From: Psychromarinibacter sp048262455
Lineage (GTDB): Bacteria; Pseudomonadota; Alphaproteobacteria; Rhodobacterales; Rhodobacteraceae
DNA: 64,000 nt
Reading direction: 5' to 3'
Assembly (NCBI GenBank): GCA_048262455.1
Contig: JBLXFD010000015.1
Coordinates: 1 to 64,000, forward strand
How positions within the stretch are numbered: position 1 is the stretch's first letter; each line of letters begins with the position of its first letter. The position numbers were made by a program, and so were the translations under genes. The notes under the pieces were generated by a model. The model saw only the letters and a program-made list of their open reading frames with translations. It did not search any database and was not told where the DNA came from. Positions 39,490 through 47,818 of the stretch are shown here, one piece after another.

Positions 39490-40320
39490 ATGGCACCCCT
39501 GCCCCAGCCCCAGACCCTGCGCGTGGACCGCGACGGCTATGCGCTGCACGCCGAGGCGACCGCGCCGCGGCAGGAGGGGGCGCCTTGGGTGGTGTTCTCG
39601 AACTCGCTGGTCACCGACCTGACGCTCTGGGACGCCCAGGCGGCGGCGCTGGCGGGAGACTATGGCGTGCTGCGCTATGACCAGGCGGGGCACGGGCGGT
39701 CGGACCTGCCGCCGGGGGCGGTGGACTTCGACGGGCTGGGGGCGGACCTGCTGGCGGTGATGGACGCGGCGGGGGTGGAGCGCGCGGTCTACACCGGAGT
39801 CTCCATGGGGGTGCCCACCGGGCTTGCCGCCCACCGCGCGGCGCCTGAGCGGTTCTCGGCGCTGGTGTTCTCCGACGGCCAGGCGAAAACCGCAGCCGGC
39901 GGCGCGGCGGGCTGGGCAGAGCGGATCGCCGGCGCCGAGGCCTCTGGCATGGCGGCCTTCGCCGAGGCCACCGCCGACCGCTGGCTGACCGATAGCGCCG
40001 GGGCGGAAACCCGCGCCCGCCTTGCCGCGATGATCGCCGCCACCCGTTTTGAAGGCTTCCGCGCCTGCGCCACGGCGCTGATGGATTACGACTATGCCGA
40101 TCAACTCCCCCGCATCGCCTGCCCCGTCCTGCTGGTGGCCGGCGCCGAGGACGGCGCGATGCCGGTGGGCATGGCCGCGAACCTGCAGCCGGCCATCGCG
40201 GGCGCCGAGATGCGGGTGATCGAACAGGCCGGGCACGTGCCCTGCTTCGAACAACCCCGGGCCTTCACCGCGATCCTGCGGGGATTCCTGGAAACCCTCG
40301 GCCAAAGGAACGCCCGATGA
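39490..40320 (+). CDS. Alpha/beta hydrolase (3-oxoadipate enol-lactonase-like)
   Basis: 276 aa from the ATG at 39490. Catalytic nucleophile in GVSMGVP (G-x-S-x-G), general acid region AGAEDGAMP and His in QAGHVPCFEQP, with DQAGHGRSDLP on the strand-turn before; this layout matches PcaD/BphD-like hydrolases. An AAGGAGG site lies 13 bases upstream, rather far, and a GTG/ATG further upstream in frame was considered less likely. First gene of a coupled catabolic run; the next ORF overlaps by 4 bases. Confidence 0.88.
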   Translation: MAPLPQPQTLRVDRDGYALHAEATAPRQEGAPWVVFSNSLVTDLTLWDAQAAALAGDYGVLRYDQAGHGRSDLPPGAVDFDGLGADLLAVMDAAGVERAVYTGVSMGVPTGLAAHRAAPERFSALVFSDGQAKTAAGGAAGWAERIAGAEASGMAAFAEATADRWLTDSAGAETRARLAAMIAATRFEGFRACATALMDYDYADQLPRIACPVLLVAGAEDGAMPVGMAANLQPAIAGAEMRVIEQAGHVPCFEQPRAFTAILRGFLETLGQRNAR

Positions 40321-40991
40321 AACTGCACTGGTCCCCCCGTTCGCCCTTCGTGCGCAAGGTGAACATCGTGCTCGAGGAATGCGGGCTGACGGACGCGGTG
40401 GAGCGCATGCGCTCGGTCGCCGCCTTCGCCGCGCCGCCCAACCCCGAGATCCTGCGCGACAACCCGCTGGGCAAGATCCCGGCGCTGATCACCGAGGACG
40501 GCACCCGCCTGTTCGACAGCCGGGTCATCTGCGAATACCTGATCCAGCGCGCCGGCCGGACGGACCTGCTGCCCGACGAGCCCGAGGCCCGGTTCCGGCA
40601 CCTGCGCTGGCAGGCGCTGGCGGACGGGCTGAGCGACATCCTGCTGCTCTGGCGCACCGAGCGCGGGCGCGGGGACAAGGCGGACGCGGTGATCCTGGCC
40701 GCGCTTGAGACCAAGACCCGCGCCGCGCTGGACGTGCTGGAGACGGAAAGCGCCGAACTGGCCAAGACCCCCTTCGGCCTCGGCCACGTGGCGGTGGTCT
40801 GCACCCTTGGCCAGCTCGACTTCCGCTTCGCCGGCTGCGGGTGGCGCGGGGCGCTGCCCGGCCTTGCCGCCTGGCACGCCGAGGTCTCCACCCGCCCCTC
40901 CGTCGCCGCCACCGCCATCGTCGATGACGGCGGCGGGCCGGCGGGCGCCGCCGACGGCACCCCCCCCTTCACCTACGGGACACGCACATGA
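40317..40991 (+). CDS. Glutathione S-transferase family protein
   Basis: 224 aa. The N-terminal thioredoxin-like domain begins MKLHWSPRSPFVRKVNIVLEE, with Ser9/Ser-Pro region as the glutathione-activating residue, then NPLGKIPALI and DSRVICEYL (the cis-Pro and glutathione-binding elements). An all-helical C-terminal domain completes the protein. Enzymes of this sort may act as isomerases (maleylacetoacetate/maleylpyruvate type) in aromatic breakdown; the reaction here is unknown. Both ends overlap neighbours by ATGA. Confidence 0.88.
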   Translation: MKLHWSPRSPFVRKVNIVLEECGLTDAVERMRSVAAFAAPPNPEILRDNPLGKIPALITEDGTRLFDSRVICEYLIQRAGRTDLLPDEPEARFRHLRWQALADGLSDILLLWRTERGRGDKADAVILAALETKTRAALDVLETESAELAKTPFGLGHVAVVCTLGQLDFRFAGCGWRGALPGLAAWHAEVSTRPSVAATAIVDDGGGPAGAADGTPPFTYGTRT

Positions 40992-42187
40992 CCGGACCGC
41001 TCAGCCACATCCGCATTCTCGATCTGTCCCGGATCATGGCGGGCCCCTGGGCCGGGCAGATCCTGGCCGACCTGGGCGCCGAGGTCATCAAGGTCGAGCG
41101 CGCCGGCGTCGGCGACGACACCCGCAAGTGGGGCCCGCCCTACCTAAAGGATGCCGAGGGCGCCGACACCGCGGAGTCGGGCTATTACCTGTCGGTCAAC
41201 CGCGGCAAGAAATCGGTGGAGATCGACCTCGCCTCGCCCGAGGGGCAGGAGACGATCCGCGCGCTGGCGGCGCGGTCCGACATCCTGCTGGAGAACTTCA
41301 AGGTCGGCACGCTGGACCGCTACGGCCTTGGCCCCGAGGCGCTGCGGAAGGCGAACCCCAGGCTGATCTTCTGCTCGATCACCGGCTTCGGCCAGGACGG
41401 CCCGCGCGCCGATGACGTGGCCTATGACTTCATGATCCAGGCCATGGGCGGGCTGATGAGCGTCACCGGCGCCCCCGACGACACCCCCGGCGGCGGGCCG
41501 CAGAAGGTGGGCGTGCCGATCGTCGACATCATGACCGGCATGTACGCCGCCATCGCCGTGCTTGCCGCGCTGGCCGACCGCAGCCAGAGCGACAAGGGCG
41601 ACACCATCGACATCGCCATGCTGGACGTGGCCACGGCGATGCTGGCCAACCAGGCGATGAACCACCTTGTGTCCGGCGAGACGCCGGTGCGGCGGGGCAA
41701 CAAGCACCCGAACATCCAGCCGCAGGACGTCTACCCGGTGCGCGACGGGCACATCGTGCTGGCGGTGGGCAACGACGAGCAGTTCGCCCGCTTCGCCCGC
41801 GCCATCGGCGCGCCGGAGCTGGCGGAGGACCCGCGCTTTGCCACCAACCGCGAAAGGGTGCGCAACCTTGGCGCGCTGAACCCGGTGATCGGCGAAAGGC
41901 TGGGGGAACGCGACCTGTCCGAGTGGATCGAGATCCTCGGGCGGGAGAAGGTGCCCTGCGGGCCGATCAACTCCGTCCCCATGGTGCTGGCCGACGCGCA
42001 GGTGCGCCACCGGCAGATGCTGCGCGAGCTACCGCACCCGCTGTCGGGCAAGGTGGCCAGCGTGGTCAGCCCCATGCGCTTCGACCGCGCCGCGCTGAGT
42101 TTCGAGCGGCCGCCGCCGCTGCTGGGACAGCACACCGCCGAGGTGCTGGCCTCGCTGGACCTCGCCGGGACGGAGGCCGGACAATGA
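40988..42187 (+). CDS. CaiB/BaiF family CoA-transferase (class III)
   Basis: 399 aa. N-terminal RILDLSRIMAGPWAGQILADLGAEVIKVE with the catalytic Asp later in the sequence, PRLIFCSITGFGQDGPRADDVAYDFMIQAMGG, NIQPQDVYPVRDGHIVLAVGN, and a C-terminal HPLSGKVASVVSPMRF domain. Class III transferases activate an organic acid to its CoA thioester using another acyl-CoA as donor. With the enoyl-CoA hydratase at 45808 it suggests CoA-activated processing of the substrate. Confidence 0.93.
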   Translation: MTGPLSHIRILDLSRIMAGPWAGQILADLGAEVIKVERAGVGDDTRKWGPPYLKDAEGADTAESGYYLSVNRGKKSVEIDLASPEGQETIRALAARSDILLENFKVGTLDRYGLGPEALRKANPRLIFCSITGFGQDGPRADDVAYDFMIQAMGGLMSVTGAPDDTPGGGPQKVGVPIVDIMTGMYAAIAVLAALADRSQSDKGDTIDIAMLDVATAMLANQAMNHLVSGETPVRRGNKHPNIQPQDVYPVRDGHIVLAVGNDEQFARFARAIGAPELAEDPRFATNRERVRNLGALNPVIGERLGERDLSEWIEILGREKVPCGPINSVPMVLADAQVRHRQMLRELPHPLSGKVASVVSPMRFDRAALSFERPPPLLGQHTAEVLASLDLAGTEAGQ

Positions 42188-42792
42188 GCGCCCGCATCCC
42201 CCTGCCCGGCCCCGAAGAAATGAACCCGGCGCAGAAGGCGGTGTTCGACAAGATCGTCAACGGCCCCCGCGGCATGCTGGTGGGCCCGCTGCGCGCGGCG
42301 CTGCACAACCCGGCGCTGGCAGATCACTGGCAGGCACTGGGACAGGTGCTGCGCTACGAGACCTGCCTGTCGCAGGACCTCAGCGAACTGGCGATCCTCG
42401 TCGCCGCCCGGCACTGGAACAGCGAACTGGAATGGACCATCCACGCCGGCATCGCCCGCCGCTCGGGGCTGGACGAGGGGGTGGTGGCGGCCCTGCGCGA
42501 GGGCCGGCTGCCCGACTTCGCCCGCGAGGAGGAGCGCGAGGTCTACGAGTTCAGCCGCCAGCTGCTGGAGGACGGCCAGACCTGCGACGCCGCCTATGCC
42601 GCGGTGCTGGACCGCTGGGGCGTGCTGGGGCCGGTGGAGCTGACGGCGCTGGTGGGCTATTATTCCATGGTGGCCATGACCCTGAACGCGCACCGTATCC
42701 CCCTGCCCGCCGATACGCCGACGGAGCTGAACAGCGCCGCCGCCACCCTGACCGCGCTGCCCCCGGCCCCGCCGCGCGGCGCGGGCGCCTAG
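42184..42792 (+). CDS. Carboxymuconolactone decarboxylase/AhpD-like family protein
   Basis: 202 aa, all-helical CMD family. The conserved segment LSQDLSELAILVAARHWNSELEWTIHAGIARRSGLDEG carries the family helix, but the redox CxxC of AhpD is absent, so it is not an alkylhydroperoxidase. Related carboxymuconolactone decarboxylases use the helical fold with a catalytic His/Glu pair. ATGA overlap with the CoA-transferase gene. Confidence 0.85.
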   Translation: MSARIPLPGPEEMNPAQKAVFDKIVNGPRGMLVGPLRAALHNPALADHWQALGQVLRYETCLSQDLSELAILVAARHWNSELEWTIHAGIARRSGLDEGVVAALREGRLPDFAREEEREVYEFSRQLLEDGQTCDAAYAAVLDRWGVLGPVELTALVGYYSMVAMTLNAHRIPLPADTPTELNSAAATLTALPPAPPRGAGA

Positions 42793-42795
42793 GGC

Positions 42796-43401
42796 GTGTT
42801 CTACGACCCGCGCGGCGGGGACCACGGGCTTGCGCGCAATCCATGGACCGCGCTGGTGGTGCCGCGCCCAATCGGCTGGATTTCCAGCCTCTCGGCCGCG
42901 GGGGTGGCGAACCTTGCGCCCTACAGCTTCTTCAACGCGGTCTCGGGCGCGCCGCCCTTCGTCATGTTCTCCTCCGCCGGCCGCAAGGACAGCCAGACGA
43001 ACATCGAGGCGACGGGAGAGTTCGTGGTGAACATGGCCGTGGCGGCGCTGACCGAGGCGCTGAACCTGTCCTCCGCCACCTATCCGCCCGAGGTGGACGA
43101 GTTCGAACGCAGCGGGCTGGACAAGGCGCCCTGCCGCAACGTGGCTGTGCCCCGGGTCGCGGCCTCGCCCGTGGCGCTGGAATGCGTGCTGAACAAGGTG
43201 GTGACGCTGACCGCGCGGGACGGCACCCGGGTCGGCTCTCAGGTGATCTTCGGCGAGGTGGTGGGCATCCACATCGCGGACGAGGTGATCGTGGACGGGA
43301 TGCTGGATATCACCCGCATTCGCCCCCTCGCCCGGCTGGGATACATGGACTACGCGATCACCGAGGATTTCTTTGCCATGGCCCGCCCCGAAATCACGTG
43401 A
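42796..43401 (+). CDS. Flavin reductase-like FMN-binding protein
   Basis: 201 aa from a GTG only 3 bases after the previous stop. Flavin-reductase (DIM6/NTAB) domain: PRPIGWISSLSAAGVANLAPYSFFNAVS, then PPFVMFSSAGRKDSQTNIEATGEFVVN, and a C-terminal GEVVGIHI. Such proteins reduce FMN for partner oxygenases or act alone on flavin-linked substrates; no oxygenase is encoded here. The GTG start was chosen from the close spacing to the upstream stop. Confidence 0.9.
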   Translation: MFYDPRGGDHGLARNPWTALVVPRPIGWISSLSAAGVANLAPYSFFNAVSGAPPFVMFSSAGRKDSQTNIEATGEFVVNMAVAALTEALNLSSATYPPEVDEFERSGLDKAPCRNVAVPRVAASPVALECVLNKVVTLTARDGTRVGSQVIFGEVVGIHIADEVIVDGMLDITRIRPLARLGYMDYAITEDFFAMARPEIT

Positions 43402-43447
43402 CGCCGGGGCATGCGCGGACTTGCGCGACCCGACCTACAAGTAATAA

Positions 43448-43462
43448 GCTAGCACAACTAGC
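43448..43462. promoter_or_regulatory. Inverted repeat before the GntR gene
   Basis: GCTAG-CACAA-CTAGC is a perfect 5-5-5 inverted repeat, preceded by AATAA and followed by CC. It resembles the GCTAT..ATAGC element before the hydrolase operon (both have TAAGCTA on the left and TAGCC on the right), so I take it as a likely autoregulatory operator. Confidence 0.5.
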
Positions 43463-43515
43463 CCTTCAGCGTTCCAGCCCCGGGGCTGGCGGGTTTTCAG
43501 AGTGTGGAGAGGCCA

Positions 43516-44268
43516 ATGCAAGACGCCGGCAAGAGATCGCAGACCGCAACCGCCCTGCGCAAGAGCGCGGTGGCCCGCTACCTGCAGCTGGCCGCCCTGT
43601 TCCGCCGCCGCATCGAGACCAACGAGTGGCCGGTGGATTCCCGCATTCCCACGGTCGAGGAGCTGTCGCAGGAATGCGGCGTGGCCAACATGACCATCCG
43701 GCAGGCGCTGAACCTGCTGGAACAGGAGGGGCTGATAGAGCGGTTCCGCGCCAAGGGCACCTTCGTGCGCAAGCGCAACCGCCGCGATTTGTGGTGCGAG
43801 GTGCAGACCGACTGGAACGGGCTGCTGCTGTCGCGCGACAACGCCGAGATCGAGCTGCTTAGCACCGAGGCCGGCACCCGCCCCACCGACTACCCCGCCG
43901 ATGTCTGCGAACTGGCGCCGTCCTACATGCACCTGCGCCGCCGCCACAGCCGCAAGGGAGAGGCCTTCCTGCTGGCCGATGTCTTCATCGACGAACGGAT
44001 CTGCGCCAAGATCGACGCGGCCGACTTCACCAGCAAGACCTCGATGCGGCTGATCAACGACGTGCCGGGGCTGAAGATCGTCGACGCGCGGCAGATCCTG
44101 ACCATCGGCGCCGCGGACCCCGAGGTCAGCGAGCTGCTGGGCGTGTCTATGGGCGATTCCATCGCCTACGTGCAGCGGATCGCGGTGGCCGAGGACGGCA
44201 CCATGGCGCTGGTGGCCAACGGGATCTACCGGGGCGACATGGTGCGGGTCGAGATCAAGCTGACCTGA
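43516..44268 (+). CDS. GntR family regulator with UTRA (HutC-type) domain
   Basis: 250 aa. Winged HTH at ~25-90 (DSRIPTVEELSQECGVANMTIRQALNLLEQEGLIERFRAKGTFV), then a UTRA ligand-binding domain including YMHLRRRHSRKGEAFLLADVFID and VDARQILTIGAADPEVSELLGV. Start taken at the ATG 43516 with GGAG six bases before; an in-frame GTG at 43504 is an alternative. Follows the flavin reductase operon, 114 bases apart, with palindromic operator candidates before both units. Likely local regulator. Confidence 0.92.
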   Translation: MQDAGKRSQTATALRKSAVARYLQLAALFRRRIETNEWPVDSRIPTVEELSQECGVANMTIRQALNLLEQEGLIERFRAKGTFVRKRNRRDLWCEVQTDWNGLLLSRDNAEIELLSTEAGTRPTDYPADVCELAPSYMHLRRRHSRKGEAFLLADVFIDERICAKIDAADFTSKTSMRLINDVPGLKIVDARQILTIGAADPEVSELLGVSMGDSIAYVQRIAVAEDGTMALVANGIYRGDMVRVEIKLT

Positions 44269-44275
44269 GGCCCGC

Positions 44276-44908
44276 CTACCCCGCCGCCGCCTCGCGCGCC
44301 GCGCGCAAATCCGCCAGGATCGCCTCGCGCAGGCCTTCGGCCGCGGCGGCGGTCTCGTCGTAGATGCTGTTGCCGTGGGCATCGATCCCCACGGTCAGGG
44401 GACCCAACCGTTCCACCTCGATCCGCGCGATCCGGTAGTGAGAGATCATCTCGGGCCAGCCGATGCCGGTGACCTCGCGGATGCCCGCCGTGATGATCTC
44501 GGCGCCGCCGCCGAGAAACGACAGGTAGACGCAGCCGGTCTCGGCCATCGCCCGCGCGCTGGGGGCGCTCAGCCCGCCCTTGCCGCCGGTGGCCCGCAGC
44601 CCCAGCCCCGGGATCAGCCGCGGCATGTGGCCGTTGAAGCGGGTGCTGGTGGTGGGGTTCATGTAGAGGATCCGCAGGTTCCCGTCCTCGTCCTCCTCGT
44701 TCAGGCTGCCAAGGTGGAAAAGCGCGCCGCCGGCCATGTCGAATGGCAGCGGCTCCGCCCCCTCGAGGCAGGACAGCAGGCGGTCGTGGGTCGGGATGCC
44801 GGCGGTGGTGAAGATCTCGCCGGTCAGGTAGACCACGTCCCCCACCTTCAGCGCGCGCACCGCGTCCTCGGTCAGCGGCAGGGTCAGTTCGTGCTCGGTG
44901 ACGGTCAT
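44276..44908 (-). CDS. Class I fumarase/L(+)-tartrate dehydratase type hydratase, beta subunit
   Basis: 210 aa. Begins MTVTEHELTLPLTEDAVRALKVGDVVYLTGEIFTTAG, typical of the C-terminal domain of class I fumarases, and retains IYMNPTTSTRFNGHMPRLI-like and GKGGLS residues (swivelling domain that carries substrate-binding loops). Overlaps the alpha subunit gene by 4 bases. In single-chain FumA both parts are fused; split forms occur in tartrate dehydratase, two-subunit fumarases and mesaconate hydratases. Convergent to the GntR gene with only 7 bases between stops. Confidence 0.9.
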   Translation of the reverse strand: MTVTEHELTLPLTEDAVRALKVGDVVYLTGEIFTTAGIPTHDRLLSCLEGAEPLPFDMAGGALFHLGSLNEEDEDGNLRILYMNPTTSTRFNGHMPRLIPGLGLRATGGKGGLSAPSARAMAETGCVYLSFLGGGAEIITAGIREVTGIGWPEMISHYRIARIEVERLGPLTVGIDAHGNSIYDETAAAAEGLREAILADLRAAREAAAG

Positions 44909-45774
44909 TCGCCCCACTCCATCCGCCCGTCACCCCAGATCTTCACGCTGGTGCGCCGGTTGATCCAGCAGTTGAAGCAGACCGCGACGGGGGTGAAGCC
45001 GTGGCCGCTGGAGTAATCCACGTGCACCCCCAGCACCGTGGTGTCGCCGCCGGTGCCCATGGGTCCGAAGCCCAGCGCGTTGACCGCCTTCGCCAGCCGT
45101 TCCTCCATCGCCGCCAATGCCGGTTCTGGGTTGGTCTGGCCCAGCGCGCGCAGGGTCTGCTTCTTGGCCATGGACGCGCAGTGGTCGAAGGTGCCGCCGA
45201 TGCCGACCCCCATCACCACCGGCGGGCAATGCTGCGCGCCGGCCTTGATCGCCACGTCGAGGATGTAGGTCTCGATCTCCTCCAGCGTGGGAAAGGTGAA
45301 CAGCTCCAGCGCCGCCCAGCGGCCGGACCCCAGCGCCTTGGGCGAGCAGATCATCTCGACGTAGTCCGCGCCGCTTTCGAAGTCGTAGCTGACGATCGGC
45401 ATGTCCTTGCCGTGATAGCCGCGCTCCAGCGTCAGGGGGTTGGTCACGTGCTTCAGCAGCGGCGGCTGGATCGTTTCCACCAGTTCCTCGTACCCGGCGC
45501 GGATCGCCTGCTTGAAATCGCAGTCCAGCGGCGCCTTGCTGCCCACCTTGACGAAGTAGACCGGCACCCCGCTGTCGGAGCAGACGAAGCGGTCCTTGCG
45601 CTCTGCCAGCTCGGCGCTGCGCAGCTGCAGTTCCAGCGTGCGGCGGGCGGTCTCGTTGGTCTCGGTCACCATGGCGTCCGCCAGCGCCTTCTTGGCGTCC
45701 TCGGGCACCTTGCGCAGCGAGCGGGAGTACAGCTCCCGCGTGGCGGTGTGGATCATCTCGTCGGTGATGGCCAT
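44905..45774 (-). CDS. Class I fumarase/L(+)-tartrate dehydratase type hydratase, alpha subunit
   Basis: 289 aa, [4Fe-4S] hydratase. Candidate cluster cysteines are C65 (RFVCSDSGVP), C199 (GGTFDHCASMAKKQ) and one of C266/C269 (AVCFNCWINRR). Adds or removes water from a C4/C5 dicarboxylic acid (fumarate, tartrate, mesaconate or similar). The neighbours (CoA-transferase, CMD, enoyl-CoA hydratase) fit a catabolic rather than TCA-cycle role, but the substrate cannot be read from sequence. Confidence 0.9.
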   Translation of the reverse strand: MAITDEMIHTATRELYSRSLRKVPEDAKKALADAMVTETNETARRTLELQLRSAELAERKDRFVCSDSGVPVYFVKVGSKAPLDCDFKQAIRAGYEELVETIQPPLLKHVTNPLTLERGYHGKDMPIVSYDFESGADYVEMICSPKALGSGRWAALELFTFPTLEEIETYILDVAIKAGAQHCPPVVMGVGIGGTFDHCASMAKKQTLRALGQTNPEPALAAMEERLAKAVNALGFGPMGTGGDTTVLGVHVDYSSGHGFTPVAVCFNCWINRRTSVKIWGDGRMEWGE

Positions 45775-45807
45775 GGCCGTCCCTTTCCTGTCCGCCGCGC
45801 CCGCCCT

Positions 45808-46575
45808 TCAGGGCTTGAACACCGGCGATCGCTTTTCCCGGAAGGCCGCCATGGCCTCGGCGCTGTCCTCGGAGGTCGAGAGCGCCTTGGTCTGGCTCTG
45901 CTCGAACCTGTAGCCCTCGTAGACCGACAGGTTCTCGGTCACCTGGAACGAGGCCTTCGCCGCCCGCACCGCCGAGGGGCTGGCCTTCGCGATGTCGCGG
46001 GCGATGCCCATGGCGGTGTCCATCAGCTCCTCCGGCGCGGTGCAGGCAGAGGCGACGCCCATGCGCAGCAGCTCCGGCCCGTAGACGCGGCGGGCGGTGA
46101 ACAGCATCAGCCGCGCGTCGGATTCGCCGAGATGCCGGCGCACGTGCGCCACGCCGCCGGCGAGGCCGACGTTCACCTCGGTCATCTGCAGGAAACCCTT
46201 CTCCGAGAACACGAGGATGTCGCAGCACAGCGCCGTCACGCAGCCCGCGCCCACCGCGGCGCCGTTGACGGCGGCGATCACCGGCTTGGGGCATTCGAGG
46301 ATGCAGTCGAAACTGGCCCGGACCCGGCGGTTGTGGGCGGTGTAGTTGCCCGGCTCCTGCGTCGGCCGTTCCGACAGGTCGGCCCCGGCGGAGAACGCCC
46401 GCCCCTCCCCCGTCAGCACGATGGCGCGGACGTCGTCGCGGTCGCCGAGGCTGTCCATCACCAGCTGCATCTCGCCCCGCAGGGCGTTGTTCTGGGCGTT
46501 GACGGGCGGGTTCGAGATCGTGACGCGGGCGACGTGGTCTGCGACGGCGACGTCCAGGGTCTGAAGCTCTGTCAT
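45808..46575 (-). CDS. Enoyl-CoA hydratase/isomerase family protein
   Basis: 255 aa crotonase-fold protein. Oxyanion-hole elements GRAFSAGADLSERP and AAVNGAAVGAGCVTALCCD are present, followed by VNVGLAGGVAHVRRHLG. The catalytic Glu positions of classical hydratases (Glu144/Glu164) are not obvious, so the activity (hydratase, isomerase or hydrolase) is open. It is 33 bases before the hydratase alpha gene on the same strand, so the three form one operon. Confidence 0.88.
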   Translation of the reverse strand: MTELQTLDVAVADHVARVTISNPPVNAQNNALRGEMQLVMDSLGDRDDVRAIVLTGEGRAFSAGADLSERPTQEPGNYTAHNRRVRASFDCILECPKPVIAAVNGAAVGAGCVTALCCDILVFSEKGFLQMTEVNVGLAGGVAHVRRHLGESDARLMLFTARRVYGPELLRMGVASACTAPEELMDTAMGIARDIAKASPSAVRAAKASFQVTENLSVYEGYRFEQSQTKALSTSEDSAEAMAAFREKRSPVFKP

Positions 46576-46702
46576 GGCCTCTCTGGCCTCTCTGGGCGGG
46601 TCGGTGAAACTGCGGTTTCCGATCCCTCGCACAGGGGGCGGCGCCTCACAAGCGCTAAAAGCTACCTTTATCATTTTTAGAGGAGAGGCAGGACCGCGGC
46701 CG

Positions 46703-47662
46703 TCACTCTTCCCGCTGCTGCCGGTCCTGCTCGCGCAGGGCGCGGGCAAGGCGGCGGATGCGGATGGCGCGGTTCAGCTCTCCGCCGAAGATCAGCACCA
46801 GCGCGGCGAGGTACATGAAGTACAGCGCCGCCACGATCCCGGCCAGACCGGCGTAGTAGCTGGCGTAATTGGCGAAACGGCCGAGGTAGTAGGAAAATCC
46901 CGCCGCCAGCGCGAACCAGGCGGCGGCGGTGAACAGGATGCCGGGCCAGATGTTGGCAAAGCGGGTGCGCCGCGCCGGCAGCAGCACGTGCACCGAGAAC
47001 AGGGCCGTCAGCAGCAGAGCCCCCGCCGCCGGGTAGCGCACCGCGCTCATGGTCACCGCGGCGGGGCGGAACTCCGGCACGATGTCGTGCAGCCAGGACC
47101 CGGCGCGCGGGGCCAGCACCAGCAGGTAGCCGATCAGCACCAGCACCAGGCTGGCCAGCAGCACCATCCCCGCCTGCACCGCGAAAAGCACCAGCGTGGA
47201 TCGCGTCTCGCGGATGCCGTAGGCCCGGTTGATCCCCACGCGCACGCCGTCCACCCCGCCCACGGCGAACCAGACGGTCAGCAGGATACCAAGGCTCAGA
47301 ACCCCGCCGCGCGGCACGGTCATCACCCGCTCCACCTCGGACACGATGGGCTCGATCAGCGCCGGGGGGACGATGGCGATCAGGAACTCGATCAGGTCGG
47401 TGGCCATGGTCGAGTCGCCGATGAAGGCGGTGAGCGAACTGGTGAAGATCAGGAAGGGAAAGGCCGCCAGCAGGGCCCGGAAGGCGACGTTGCCGGCCAG
47501 GCCGAAGGCGTCGTCGTTCCACAACCGCAGGATCGCCTCGCGGAAGATCGCCACCAGCACGCGCCAGCCGATGCCGTGCAGCAGCACCTCCGGGTTCTCG
47601 GTGACGACGCCGTGGGTCAGGATGACGTCACGGCCTGATTCGTGAGCCGGGTTCGCGCTCAT
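46703..47662 (-). CDS. YihY/BrkB (former ribonuclease BN) family membrane protein
   Basis: 319 aa with six hydrophobic segments. Family hallmarks: WNDDAFGLAGNVAFRALLAAFPFLIFTSSL at the first membrane region, GINRAYGIRETRSTLV, and SYYLGRFANYASYYAGLAGIVAALYFMYLAALVLIFGGELNRAI near the C-terminus. The family was once misassigned as RNase BN; its transport or envelope role remains unsettled. 46576-46702, before the hydratase operon, holds an AT-rich CTAAAAGCTACC motif but no gene. Confidence 0.9.
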   Translation of the reverse strand: MSANPAHESGRDVILTHGVVTENPEVLLHGIGWRVLVAIFREAILRLWNDDAFGLAGNVAFRALLAAFPFLIFTSSLTAFIGDSTMATDLIEFLIAIVPPALIEPIVSEVERVMTVPRGGVLSLGILLTVWFAVGGVDGVRVGINRAYGIRETRSTLVLFAVQAGMVLLASLVLVLIGYLLVLAPRAGSWLHDIVPEFRPAAVTMSAVRYPAAGALLLTALFSVHVLLPARRTRFANIWPGILFTAAAWFALAAGFSYYLGRFANYASYYAGLAGIVAALYFMYLAALVLIFGGELNRAIRIRRLARALREQDRQQREE

Positions 47663-47818
47663 GCTGCCTGCCCTGGACGCTGCGGGTGGCCGCGCCGGCG
47701 TGGCGCGGGCGATGCCTTCCCATAGCGTTCCTGCAGCCGACAGGCCAGCACCCAGACCAGCACCCCGCCGCGGGCGGCGCTGTTCGCCGCCGCGCCCCGG
47801 GGTGCGTCGCCGTCCGTC

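Noticed and set aside
46656..46666. Third GntR-type operator (TAAAAGCTACC) before the enoyl-CoA hydratase
   Set aside because: Only one half-site resembles the palindromes at 39375 and 43448; no matching inverted arm was found.
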